A DNA stretch of 60,351 nucleotides from Gemmatimonas sp. GTDB taxonomy: Bacteria > Gemmatimonadota > Gemmatimonadetes > Gemmatimonadales > Gemmatimonadaceae. The notes below the pieces were generated by a model. The model was given only the letters and a program-made list of their open reading frames with translations. It had not been told where the DNA came from and made no database searches. Of the stretch, positions 26,086 to 33,794 are shown piece after piece. The position numbers were made by a program, and so were the translations under genes. Location of the stretch: NCBI GenBank assembly GCA_025361705.1, contig JANYJW010000063.1, forward strand, positions 1-60,351. Reading direction: 5' to 3'. Position 1 is the stretch's first letter, and each line of letters starts with the position of its first letter.

Positions 26086-27203
26086 ACGTCCCGCGTGTGC
26101 TGCTGGTCATGCCGCTCGGCGAGCAACTCGGCGGCGGCGAGATGATGTTCCGTCAGTTGCTGCAGCACGGCCGCGATGGCCGCGTCGAGTGGATCGTCGT
26201 CTTCACCCGCGACGGGCCCATGGTGCAGGAAGCCCGCGCACTCGGCATCGAGACGCACCTCATTCCCGCCGGACGCCTGCGGCAGCTCGGCCGCCGGTGG
26301 GTGGTCATTCGCGCCATCGCGCGGCTGGCGCGTGATCGGCAGGTGTCGATGATCTTCGGCTGGATGGTTGCATCGCAGACGATGGCCGGTCCCGCTGCGA
26401 TGCTCGCCGGCGTGCCGTGTGCATGGTATCAGGTGGGACTGCCCGCGCCCGACTGGATGGATCGTCTGGCAACGCTGCTGCCCGCGCGCGGCATCCTGGT
26501 GCTGTCGCGCGACTGCGCCGCCGCACAGGCGCGCCTCTGGCCGTATCGTCCGCAGCGCCTCGTCTACCCCGGCGCGTCACTCGAACGCTTCGATGCCGCG
26601 CGCACCGAACCGGCAGCCGCAGCCCGTGCCGCACTCGGGCTTCCCGCGGACGGGCCGCTGATTGGCATCGTCGGCCGCCTGCAGCACTGGAAAGGGATGC
26701 ACGTGCTCATCGATGCGCTGCCCGCCGTGCGTGCGCGCCATCCGGGTGCCCGCGTCGTGATTGTCGGTGGAGCGCATGAACCGGAACCCGAGTATCCGGA
26801 CACGCTTCGCGCGCAGGTGCAGCGGCTGGGTCTTGACGATGCGGTCACCTTTGCCGGATTCCAGGCGGAGGTGCCGCGCTGGATGCAGGCGATGGACATC
26901 ATCGTCCATGCGTCTGATCGCGAGCCGTTCGGCATTGTCGTCATCGAGGCGATGGCGCTCGGCAAGCCGGTGGTGGCGGGAGCGGCCGGCGGTCCGGCCG
27001 AAGTCATCACGCCAGGCGTCGATGGGTTGCTGGCACCGTTCGGCGATGCCTCGGTGCTGACGGAGCAGCTGCTGCGCTATCTCGACGACCCGTCGCTCGC
27101 GGCGCGCTGTGCCGACGGTGCCGCGGCGCGGGCGCGCGACTTCTCAGCGCGCCGCTACGCGCAGTCGTTCATCGACGCGGTGCTCGGGCTGCTGAACCGT
27201 TAG
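26082..27203 (+). CDS. Family 4 glycosyltransferase, last gene of the EPS operon
   Basis: A 373-residue GT-B enzyme with LLVMPLGEQLGGGEMMFRQLL at the N-terminus, LIGIVGRLQHWKGMHVLIDAL opening the donor domain, and the active-site region MDIIVHASDREPFGIVVIEAMALGKPVVAG (in part). The start overlaps the previous gene by ATGA. It ends four bases before the convergent outer-membrane-protein gene, leaving no room for a conventional terminator between them. Confidence 0.91.
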   Translation: MNVPRVLLVMPLGEQLGGGEMMFRQLLQHGRDGRVEWIVVFTRDGPMVQEARALGIETHLIPAGRLRQLGRRWVVIRAIARLARDRQVSMIFGWMVASQTMAGPAAMLAGVPCAWYQVGLPAPDWMDRLATLLPARGILVLSRDCAAAQARLWPYRPQRLVYPGASLERFDAARTEPAAAARAALGLPADGPLIGIVGRLQHWKGMHVLIDALPAVRARHPGARVVIVGGAHEPEPEYPDTLRAQVQRLGLDDAVTFAGFQAEVPRWMQAMDIIVHASDREPFGIVVIEAMALGKPVVAGAAGGPAEVITPGVDGLLAPFGDASVLTEQLLRYLDDPSLAARCADGAAARARDFSARRYAQSFIDAVLGLLNR

Positions 27204-27207
27204 CGCG

Positions 27208-27972
27208 TCAGCGCCAGGCGACGCCCACGGTGAGTCGAAGCCATGTGCCGTCAGGCCCGAGGTCGGGGCCGCCAACGACCTTGGCGCCGTTCATCTTCCA
27301 GGCCGCGCGGTTGGGCGCAATCTTCTTGCCGAGGCGCGCGCCGAATGTCAGCCCCATGGGATCGCCCACCGACCGGAGCACCAGCCAGTCGACGCCGACG
27401 GCAGGCTCGAAGAGCAGGTAGGTGGCGTCCAGCTTGGATGAGTTGTTCGGGTGCAGCGCAATCTCGGTGAAGCTCGGATCGCCCGTGCCCGATGGCTTGC
27501 CGCCGCCGTTGCGATCAGAGAGCGTGACCGTCATTCTGCCGGCGCCGGCCCCGAGCATAGGATAGACGTTGAGGTGGCGGCCCGCCCACATGGCGTATCC
27601 CACCTGCGTCAGGAAGAACTCGCTGCGCAACGCGGAGGTTCGGCCGTTTACCGGGCTGCCTTCCTCGCCGAAGTCGGTCCAGGCGGCCTCGCCACCGAGC
27701 ACCATCCGTCCCCATCGGCCGCGGATTCCACCCCCGTAGGAGATGGCATCGTTGGATACCGCGTAGTACTTGGCCGTGTCGAGTTGCTGGTTGAGGTCGC
27801 GCGTGCTCGCGATGCTGCCGCCGGTTGCAATGAACACCGAGACATACGGGAACGCTCCGCCAGCTCCCACGCCCTCGCCGCGCGCCCCCTGGGCGGCAAC
27901 CGGTGCTGCGGAAAGCGCTAGCATGGCGAGCGCGGCGGCGCGCAGGGCGATGCGGGACAGTCGGGTCGGCAT
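27208..27972 (-). CDS. Secreted outer-membrane beta-barrel-like protein, unknown role
   Basis: This 254-residue protein has a clear signal peptide: basic RLSR, hydrophobic AALAMLALSA, cleavage after PVAAQ near residue 28. The rest alternates hydrophobic and polar residues, with aromatic strand ends (YVSVFIATGG, GRWGRMVLGGEAAWTDFG, HLNVYPMLGAGAGRMTVTL) and terminates in WLRLTVGVAWR, the pattern of a small outer-membrane barrel. I chose ATG 27972 because it begins the signal peptide and has GGAG ten bases upstream; open frame continues upstream without coding character. It may be an accessory barrel of export or an unrelated surface protein. No enzyme motif is seen. Confidence 0.8.
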   Translation of the reverse strand: MPTRLSRIALRAAALAMLALSAAPVAAQGARGEGVGAGGAFPYVSVFIATGGSIASTRDLNQQLDTAKYYAVSNDAISYGGGIRGRWGRMVLGGEAAWTDFGEEGSPVNGRTSALRSEFFLTQVGYAMWAGRHLNVYPMLGAGAGRMTVTLSDRNGGGKPSGTGDPSFTEIALHPNNSSKLDATYLLFEPAVGVDWLVLRSVGDPMGLTFGARLGKKIAPNRAAWKMNGAKVVGGPDLGPDGTWLRLTVGVAWR

Positions 27973-28295
27973 TCTGATGAGCTCCGGCGAGGACACCCGC
28001 GGTTCGCGGGGCGCCATTAAGCTAGCGTCCCGTCGCGTGGCGCGCCGCCCCGCGGGTGCGCGTGCGCTGCGGATTGCGCTACACGTGGACGCCGTTGTCT
28101 GATGTCGAGTCCCGTGCGTCCTCAAGTACTGCACGAGCTGACTGGCATTCCGGCGGTGGAGCCGTGTGCCTGCAGCACCTGGTGCAAAATTCTGCACGAT
28201 GGCATTATATGTCGCGATACAACACTGATACTGTTTTGATGATGGCTTGATATGAAACTTGCTCGCTGGCATTGCCGTATCCTTGCTACCCACCC
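27973..28295. promoter_or_regulatory. Divergent AT-rich intergenic region with nested inverted repeats
   Basis: This 323-base stretch lies between divergent genes and is much richer in A+T in its right half. Two nested dyads are visible: GCACC-T-GGTGC at 28175-28185 and GTGCA-6-TGCAC at 28182-28197. Directly to their right, the minus strand reads TATAAT (28204-28209), a perfect -10 that would drive the outer-membrane-protein gene and place its start about 225 bases upstream of the ATG. The pair GCACGA...GGCATT occurs twice (28131-28149 and 28194-28206), with a third GGCATT at 28268-28273. I see no gene here. Confidence 0.5.
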
Positions 28296-28559
28296 ATGAT
28301 TTCCATCATACTAGAAAGCGCCTTGTTCGCTGCCCTCGTGGCCGCGGTCGGCGCTCTTTTTATAGCCACCATCGCCCACTACACGCCCCTCGGCGTGCGG
28401 TGGCGCCAGGTGCGCAACCGCCGGCTGCTCGAGCGCGAGGCGGCGCGCCACTGTCCGCAGCATGGACCGCAACGCGAAGCAGATCTCGTGCGGCTGCCCG
28501 ACGGACAGACGCTGTGCCCCACCTGCTATCAGGAGATCCTCGATGGAAAGCTCGATTAG
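28296..28559 (+). CDS. Small membrane protein with C-terminal zinc-ribbon-like motif
   Basis: The 87-residue product has one N-terminal membrane helix (about 3-27, ILESALFAALVAAVGALFI), a basic amphipathic stretch (RWRQVRNRRLLEREAARH), then a Cys53-x2-His56 ... Cys74-x2-Cys77 pattern. That spacing fits a small zinc-binding ribbon. Position 28272 (TTG) is an in-frame alternative start, but ATG 28296 begins right at the helix. It overlaps the SPFH gene by 17 bases, and the SPFH ribosome site AGGAG lies inside it, so the two are co-expressed and may interact. I do not recognise the family. Confidence 0.78.
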   Translation: MISIILESALFAALVAAVGALFIATIAHYTPLGVRWRQVRNRRLLEREAARHCPQHGPQREADLVRLPDGQTLCPTCYQEILDGKLD

Positions 28560-29448
28560 GTCGCGATTCGACGAGTTCACGCCAAATGCCGGGGCGCGAC
28601 GTCTGGCGATGATCGTGGGTGCGCTGATCGTCGCGCTCGTCCTCGCGCCGACGATGTTCACCTATATCAGCCCCGGGCACATCGGCATCGTGATTCACCG
28701 CGCCGGCGGCGGCGTGGACATGGTGCCGCTCGGCCCCGGCCTGCACATCCGCAACCCGCTGTTCACGGCAATCGAAGAGTACCCGACCTTCATGCAGACG
28801 CTGGTGCTCACGCGCGCCAGCACCGAGGGCTCGACGAACAACGACGAGATCAACGTCAACTCCAAGGAAGGACAGCCGCTCTCGCTGGACGTTTCGATGT
28901 CGTTCGAGCTCGAGCCGCGCAAGGTGCCGGCGCTCTACCAGACGTTCCGGACCGACATTTCCATCATCCAGCACACGTACGTCAAGCAGGCCATTCGCCA
29001 GGCGCTGCAGGAGATCGCGGGCGAAGAGGCCATCGCCGACGTCATGGGACCCAAGAAGGCCGAGGCGACGGGCCGGGTGCAGAAGTTGCTCGAGCAGCGG
29101 CTGTCGCCGTACGGGCTGATTGTGCGCCAGTTCACCATCAACGAACTGCGCGCGCCGAGCACGGTGATCGACGCCATCAACACCAAGAACGTGATGCAGC
29201 AGCAGGCGCTGACGTCGCAGAACGAGCTGCAGAAGAACACGTTCCAAGCGCAGGGGGACTCGATCAAGGCAGCGGGGCAGGCCAAGGCCATCATGGCGCT
29301 CGCCAACGCGCAGGCCGAGGCGAACCGCAAGCTGGCGGCGAGCATCTCGCCGACGCTGGTTCAGTACGAGATCGCCAAGAAGTGGGATGGCAAGCTGCCG
29401 ACGGTCACTGGTGGGGCGGTGCCAATGCTGCAACTGCCCAAGAACTAG
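28543..29448 (+). CDS. SPFH/band 7 domain (prohibitin-like) membrane protein
   Basis: This 301-residue protein has an N-terminal membrane helix (about 20-42) and a complete SPFH domain: ISPGHIGIVIHRAGG, LGPGLHIRNPLFTAIEEYPT, VLTRAS, and SKEGQPLSLDVSMSFELEPRKVPALYQTF. A helical, Gln/Ala-rich coiled-coil region follows (about 205-275: MQQQALTSQNELQKN, QAEANRKLAA). Prohibitin-like proteins form large membrane rings and often control a protease or organise lipid domains. No NfeD-type or FtsH partner is adjacent; the only partner is the small zinc-ribbon protein. The start ATG 28543 follows AGGAG at 28531-28535. Confidence 0.93.
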   Translation: MESSIRSRFDEFTPNAGARRLAMIVGALIVALVLAPTMFTYISPGHIGIVIHRAGGGVDMVPLGPGLHIRNPLFTAIEEYPTFMQTLVLTRASTEGSTNNDEINVNSKEGQPLSLDVSMSFELEPRKVPALYQTFRTDISIIQHTYVKQAIRQALQEIAGEEAIADVMGPKKAEATGRVQKLLEQRLSPYGLIVRQFTINELRAPSTVIDAINTKNVMQQQALTSQNELQKNTFQAQGDSIKAAGQAKAIMALANAQAEANRKLAASISPTLVQYEIAKKWDGKLPTVTGGAVPMLQLPKN

Positions 29449-29490
29449 GATCTGGAATCCGGATTGCGATTGACGACATCGAGTCCGGAT

Positions 29491-29543
29491 GGCGACTGGC
29501 GATGGAGGCGGATGCAACGCGCATCCGCCTCCATCGCGTCGCG
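29491..29543. terminator. Long near-perfect hairpin after the SPFH gene (terminator-like, no T-tract)
   Basis: The arms 29499-29515 and 29521-29537 are a perfect 17-base inverted repeat around the 5-base loop AACGC. An outer 6-base pair (29491-29496 with 29538-29543) extends it, leaving a 2-base bulge on the left. It lies 43 bases downstream of the SPFH stop and 84 bases before the next gene's start. There is no run of T on either side, so intrinsic termination is uncertain; it may instead protect the 3' end of the transcript. Confidence 0.6.
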
Positions 29544-29626
29544 CCAGTGGTGCGTTGTGCACCGCGAGGCAACATTGTAGGTGACGCGCGGCGACGTGCG
29601 GCGCCCCTTTCCCTGACTGGCAGGCC

Positions 29627-30730
29627 ATGACGCATCCCATTGCTGCGACGGAGCCCCTGCGCGGCCGCACCGTGCTCGTCACGGGCGGCGCCGGCTTTGT
29701 GGGATCGGCCGTCGCCCGGCGTTTCGCGGCGCGCGACGTAGGTGCGCACGTGGTGGTGCTCGACAACCTGCGCCGCCGCGGCAGCGAGCTGAACGTGCCG
29801 CTCCTGACGGCGGCCGGCGTGGAGTTCGTGCACGGCGACGTGCGCAGCCCCGACGACCTGTCGCTCGGCGGTCGTGCGATCGACCTGATCGTCGAGTGTG
29901 CCGCCGAGCCGTCGGTGCTGGCGGGGTACGGCGGCGGGTCGCGGTACGTTGTCGATGCCAACCTGGGCGGACTGGTGAACTGCCTCGAACTGGCGCGGGA
30001 GCGCCGTGCACGCATCGTCTTTCTCTCGACGAGCCGCGTGTACCCAGTGCAGCGCGTCAACGCGCTATCAGTGCGCGAGACGGCCACGCGCTACGTGCTC
30101 GACGAACAGCCGGGTGTGCCGGGCGCCTCATCCGCCGGCATCGCCGAGGACTTTCCACTCGGCGGCGTGCGCACGCTCTACGGCGCGACCAAACTGGCGG
30201 GCGAGTTGCTGCTGGCGGAGTACGCCGCGTTCGGCGTGGAATACGTGATCAACCGGTTCGGCGTGATTGCCGGTCCGGGGCAGATGGGCAAGGTGGATCA
30301 GGGCGTCTTTGCGCTCTGGATGTCACGCTACGTCTTTGGCGGCGCACTGCGCTATCACGGATGGGGTGGGGAAGGCAAGCAGGTGCGCGACGTATTGCAC
30401 ATCGACGACGCGTGCGACCTGCTGCTCGCGCAACTCGGCGCCTGGTCGTCGGTGGCCGGGCGCACGTGGAACGCCGGGGGCGGGTTGGCCAACAGCCTGT
30501 CGCTGGCCGAGACGACGGCGTTGTGCGAAGAGATCACGGGGACGCGGGTGGCGATGTCGTCGGACCTTGCCACGCACCCGAGCGACGTTCGCGTCTTCCT
30601 GACGGACGCTCGGGCACTGTCGTCCGCGCTCGGCTGGCGGCCCGCGCGCTCGCCGCGTGTGGTGCTCGAGGATCTGCACCGCTGGATGACGGCGAACGCC
30701 GAGCAGCTCGCGCCGGTCTTCCGCGCGTGA
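29627..30730 (+). CDS. NAD-dependent epimerase, CDP-paratose 2-epimerase-like
   Basis: The 367-residue extended SDR has VLVTGGAGFVGSAVARRF near the N-terminus and the catalytic YGATK at Tyr185/Lys189. The downstream segment NRFGVIAGPGQMGKVDQGVFALWM, together with VRDVLHIDDACDLL, is very like CDP-paratose 2-epimerases, which make CDP-tyvelose. The broader annotation is sugar-nucleotide epimerase. It overlaps the following DPM1-like transferase gene by GTGA. No CDP-glucose enzymes (rfbF/rfbG/rfbS) are in the window, so the exact substrate is unproven. Confidence 0.85.
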   Translation: MTHPIAATEPLRGRTVLVTGGAGFVGSAVARRFAARDVGAHVVVLDNLRRRGSELNVPLLTAAGVEFVHGDVRSPDDLSLGGRAIDLIVECAAEPSVLAGYGGGSRYVVDANLGGLVNCLELARERRARIVFLSTSRVYPVQRVNALSVRETATRYVLDEQPGVPGASSAGIAEDFPLGGVRTLYGATKLAGELLLAEYAAFGVEYVINRFGVIAGPGQMGKVDQGVFALWMSRYVFGGALRYHGWGGEGKQVRDVLHIDDACDLLLAQLGAWSSVAGRTWNAGGGLANSLSLAETTALCEEITGTRVAMSSDLATHPSDVRVFLTDARALSSALGWRPARSPRVVLEDLHRWMTANAEQLAPVFRA

Positions 30731-31497
30731 CCGAGCACGCCGGGGTCCCGCGCCCGCTGATGCTCACCGTGCTGATTCCCGCGCACAACGAGGGCGGGTC
30801 GATCGTGCCGACCGTGCGCGCCATCGAGGGGGTGCTGCAGGGCGCGCAGATTCCGCATGAGATTCTCGTGTCGCTCGACCACTGTACCGACGACACCGAG
30901 GCGATCATCACCGCACTGGCCGTGCAGGTGCCGAGCCTGCGCGGGTCGGTGAATCCCGGACCCGGCGGCTATGGCTTTGCGGTGCGGCACGGGCTCGACG
31001 TGTATGCGGGTGATGCCGTGGTGGTGGTGATGGCCGACGCGTCGGACGACCCGCGCGACATCGTCACGTACTATCGCAAGCTCGAGGAGGGCTTCGACTG
31101 CGCGTTCGGGTCGCGGTTTCTCGAGGGCGCGGCGGTGCGCAACTATCCGTGGAACAAGCTCGTGATGAACCGCATCGCCAACTGGGTGGTGCGCGTGCTG
31201 TTCGGCGAGAAGTACAACGACTTCACCAACGCATTCAAGGCATACCGCCGCGAGGTGATTGACGGCTGCCGTCCGCTGCTTGCGAACCACTTCAACCTCA
31301 CCATCGAGCTGCCGCTCAAGGCCATCGTGCGCGGCTACTCGTGGGTCGTGGTGCCCACCAACTGGTACGGGCGCGAGGCGGGCGAGAGCAAGTTCCTCAT
31401 CAAGGAGATGGGGAGCCGGTATGTGTACATCATCCTCTACGCACTGATCGAGAAGTACTTCTCGCGCGGCGACTACCGGCGGCTGGGCGCGTCCTGA
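30727..31497 (+). CDS. Family 2 glycosyltransferase, DPM1/polyprenyl-phosphate sugar synthase-like
   Basis: This 256-residue GT2 has LTVLIPAHNEGGSIVPTVRAIE, the nucleotide region HEILVSLDHCTDD, an unusual metal site AVVVVMADASDDPRD, and the acceptor region FTNAFKAYRREVIDG followed by NHFNLTIELPLKAI. It lacks the C-terminal membrane helices of GtrB. The closest type makes polyprenyl-phosphate monosaccharides, which feed GT-C membrane transferases such as the two encoded nearby. It starts with GTG at 30727 and runs into a 25-base convergent overlap with the membrane transferase gene on the opposite strand. Confidence 0.88.
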   Translation: MTEHAGVPRPLMLTVLIPAHNEGGSIVPTVRAIEGVLQGAQIPHEILVSLDHCTDDTEAIITALAVQVPSLRGSVNPGPGGYGFAVRHGLDVYAGDAVVVVMADASDDPRDIVTYYRKLEEGFDCAFGSRFLEGAAVRNYPWNKLVMNRIANWVVRVLFGEKYNDFTNAFKAYRREVIDGCRPLLANHFNLTIELPLKAIVRGYSWVVVPTNWYGREAGESKFLIKEMGSRYVYIILYALIEKYFSRGDYRRLGAS

Positions 31498-33116
31498 ACG
31501 GCGGCGCGCAGCGCGCCGCAGGGCCGTGGTGACGCGGGGGCCGTGAAGAGCACCAGGCGGCCCGAGAGCGCACAGGGCTGCCAGCCCGGCAACCAGAGCG
31601 TATCGGCGCCCGCGTGCGTCGCGTCGCGCAGCAGCGCCACGGTGGTGACGGCGCGCACCTGTTCCGCGCTGCGCACTGCCGGAAATCCAAACTCGCGGTG
31701 TACCGCGCGTCCAAAGTCACGCTCAACCAGCAGCAACTCGCGCGAGAGTCCAGCGCTCGGCGTGGCCGCCACGCGTGCAAGCAGTGAGTCGGGCAGGTCG
31801 ATCCACGCGACGCCGGGCGAGTCGGGGATACTCGCCGCACCAGTGCCCGGCGCACCAGCGAGAAGCAGGCTCGCTCGGTAGGCGTCGTGGCGGAAGGGCG
31901 ACACGGTGGGGATGCCCTGCGCGGCGAGTGCGCGCACGGTCCGCACCTCGCCGGCGAGAAAGACGGTCTCGTTGTGCGCGGCGGTGGCCGTGGACTGCGC
32001 CGAAAAGACGGCGGCGCGCGTGAGCAGCAGCACCGCCGCCCAGCGCAGCGCTGGCGGAAAGAGTTCCACCGCCAGCGCGCAGACCGTTGCGACCGCGAGC
32101 ACGGCCGGCGCCGAGTAGCGCAGCACCAGCACCGGCTTGACGAGGAGCGTGACGAGGACCACCAGGACGGGCACGAAGGCCGTCGCCAGCAGGGCGAAGC
32201 CGGGCAGTCCAAGGGCAACGCGCGGCGCTTGGGGCAGGCGCACGGCGAGTGCCGGCACGCGGCGCGCGATGAGGAGGAGCGCGCCGGCCGTCATGAGCAG
32301 CAGCGCGGGGCGCCATCCCCAGGGGAAGCTCAGGAAGCTGCCGATGTCGCCGGCCGTTGCGGGCGACACCCAGCTGCGGCCATTTGTGGCGGCCAACTGG
32401 GCGCTCGCGAGTGGGAGGAGTGCGAGCAGCCCAACGCCTCCGGCGGCCAGCGGCGCGATGGTGCGCGTGGTGGCCGACCAGCTGTGGCGCCGAGCCAGGC
32501 GCGTGTACAGCACGGCTGCGGCACCGATAGCCACGAGCGAGAGAATGCCGAAGTAATGCGTGGTGCACAGCGCCACAGCGGCGGCGGCCGCCAGCCATGG
32601 CCGCGTGCGCGCGCGGTCGCGCAGCGCCTCGGCAGTGAGTGCGGTGGCGAGTATCCACAGCGCGTAGGGCCGCGCCTCAAATGCCTGCGCCAGGAAGAGC
32701 GGGTGGGCGGCGAGCGCCAGCACGCCGGCGAGTGCGGCGGCGAGCGACAGCGTGGTGCGCAGCGTCGCCGCGAGGAAGAGCACGGTGAGCGCGGCGGCAA
32801 TGAGCGACGGCGCGCGCGTGGCGGCAGGCGTCGCCCCGCCCGCGATCAGGTCGGCGAGGCGCACCAGCGCGTAGTGCGGGGGCGGCTGGAAGTCGACGCC
32901 GCTGCGCATGGCGTGCACGATGCCGCGCGGCGCGTTGGCGACCAGTTGCGTCACGATCTCATCGAGCCAGAGCGGACGATGCAGCGATTGCAGCGCCCCG
33001 GTGACAAGGACGATGGCGGTGATCAGCGCGAGCGCCAACCCTGCGGCGAAGGCCGGTGCGCGCCACGTGCTGGCGTGTGCGGCGGGGGCGTCGACGGGGA
33101 GGTCTGCGGTGTTCAT
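31473..33116 (-). CDS. GT-C fold membrane glycosyltransferase (GT39/GT83-like)
   Basis: This roughly 547-residue polytopic protein has about 10-12 hydrophobic segments and the family hallmark early in the first periplasmic loop: LHRPLWLDEIVTQLV, where the Asp-Glu acts at the active site. PPPHYALVRLADL follows, as in ArnT/PMT-type transferases that take sugar from a polyprenyl-phosphate carrier. The C-terminal part is soluble. ATG 33116 and an in-frame GTG at 33146 are alternative starts. It faces a small repeat-containing promoter region on the other side. Acceptor unknown. Confidence 0.85.
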   Translation of the reverse strand: MNTADLPVDAPAAHASTWRAPAFAAGLALALITAIVLVTGALQSLHRPLWLDEIVTQLVANAPRGIVHAMRSGVDFQPPPHYALVRLADLIAGGATPAATRAPSLIAAALTVLFLAATLRTTLSLAAALAGVLALAAHPLFLAQAFEARPYALWILATALTAEALRDRARTRPWLAAAAAVALCTTHYFGILSLVAIGAAAVLYTRLARRHSWSATTRTIAPLAAGGVGLLALLPLASAQLAATNGRSWVSPATAGDIGSFLSFPWGWRPALLLMTAGALLLIARRVPALAVRLPQAPRVALGLPGFALLATAFVPVLVVLVTLLVKPVLVLRYSAPAVLAVATVCALAVELFPPALRWAAVLLLTRAAVFSAQSTATAAHNETVFLAGEVRTVRALAAQGIPTVSPFRHDAYRASLLLAGAPGTGAASIPDSPGVAWIDLPDSLLARVAATPSAGLSRELLLVERDFGRAVHREFGFPAVRSAEQVRAVTTVALLRDATHAGADTLWLPGWQPCALSGRLVLFTAPASPRPCGALRAAVQDAPSRR

Positions 33117-33184
33117 GGCGAGTGCGGCGGGCGCTGCGGTCTGCACATGGTGTCGAACATGCCATCTGGCGCGCGCGGCGGCGA

Positions 33185-33225
33185 GGTCCTCACGCAGGTG
33201 TCCTCACGCAGGTGCCCCACGCAGG
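33185..33225. repeat. Short tandem repeat array (13-14 base units)
   Basis: Three consecutive units share the core CACGCAGGTG: TCCTCACGCAGGTG at 33185-33198 and 33199-33212 (identical), and CCCCACGCAGGTG at 33213-33225. A decayed fourth begins at 33226 (CCCCACGGCA). It lies in the 173-base gap between divergent genes, about 65-105 bases upstream of the plus-strand gene. It may be a set of regulator sites or a slippage-prone array. Confidence 0.8.
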
Positions 33226-33289
33226 TGCCCCACGGCACTGGCCTCGATTAGACTATACGGCCACCCTGTTTCGCCTGAGGTTGCCTCCC

Positions 33290-33781
33290 ATGCCGGTTGT
33301 TCCGTTCACCGAGTTGCCCGCCGACGGTCGCGTCTGGTTGTTCGGCGCCGCCGCCGACATCGACGAAATCGACGAGCCGCGGGTGCTGGCGGCGGTGGAC
33401 AGCTTCCTGCTGACGTGGCAGGCGCATGGCCAACCGCTCTGGTCGGCGCGCGATTGGCGAGGCGGGCGCTTTCTGGCGGTCGGCGTGGACACCTCGCGCG
33501 AGGGTGCCTCGGGGTGCTCCATCGACGGCTTGTTCCGCGCGCTGAAGGCGATTGAGTACGGCATCGGCACGACGATGCTCGACAACGCGCTGGTGTACTA
33601 CCGCGACGAGGCAGACTTTGTGCATGCCATCTCGCGTGAGGACTTTGCCCTGCTGGGGCGCCGCGGCCATGTGGGGCCCGACACGCAGGTGATGGATCTG
33701 TCGATCACGGACGTCGGGACGTACCGGAATGCATTTGAGCGGCGCGCCAGAGATTCCTGGCACGCCGCCCTGTTGCCGTGA
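33290..33781 (+). CDS. Conserved hypothetical protein, 163 residues
   Basis: A soluble protein beginning VPFTELPADGRVWLFGAAADI, with LLTWQAHGQPLWSARDW, FLAVGVDTSREGASGCSIDGLFRALKAIE and MDLSITDVGTYRNAFE. I know similar proteins mainly from Bacteroidota, where they often carry an ABC-ATPase label without any Walker motif; none is present here either. The conserved GASGCSID with one cysteine may be functional. A good ribosome site GAGG (33277-33280) precedes ATG 33290, and a TATACG -10-like hexamer lies at 33254-33259. The function is unknown. Confidence 0.82.
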   Translation: MPVVPFTELPADGRVWLFGAAADIDEIDEPRVLAAVDSFLLTWQAHGQPLWSARDWRGGRFLAVGVDTSREGASGCSIDGLFRALKAIEYGIGTTMLDNALVYYRDEADFVHAISREDFALLGRRGHVGPDTQVMDLSITDVGTYRNAFERRARDSWHAALLP

Positions 33782-33794
33782 TGCAGAACGCCGG

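Noticed and set aside
27973..28293. Upstream extension of the outer-membrane-protein frame
   Set aside because: It would put about 107 non-hydrophobic residues before an obvious signal peptide and would cover the divergent promoter region.
33185..33233. CRISPR-like array
   Set aside because: Units are 13-14 bases with no spacers between them and no cas genes are present; it is a simple tandem repeat.
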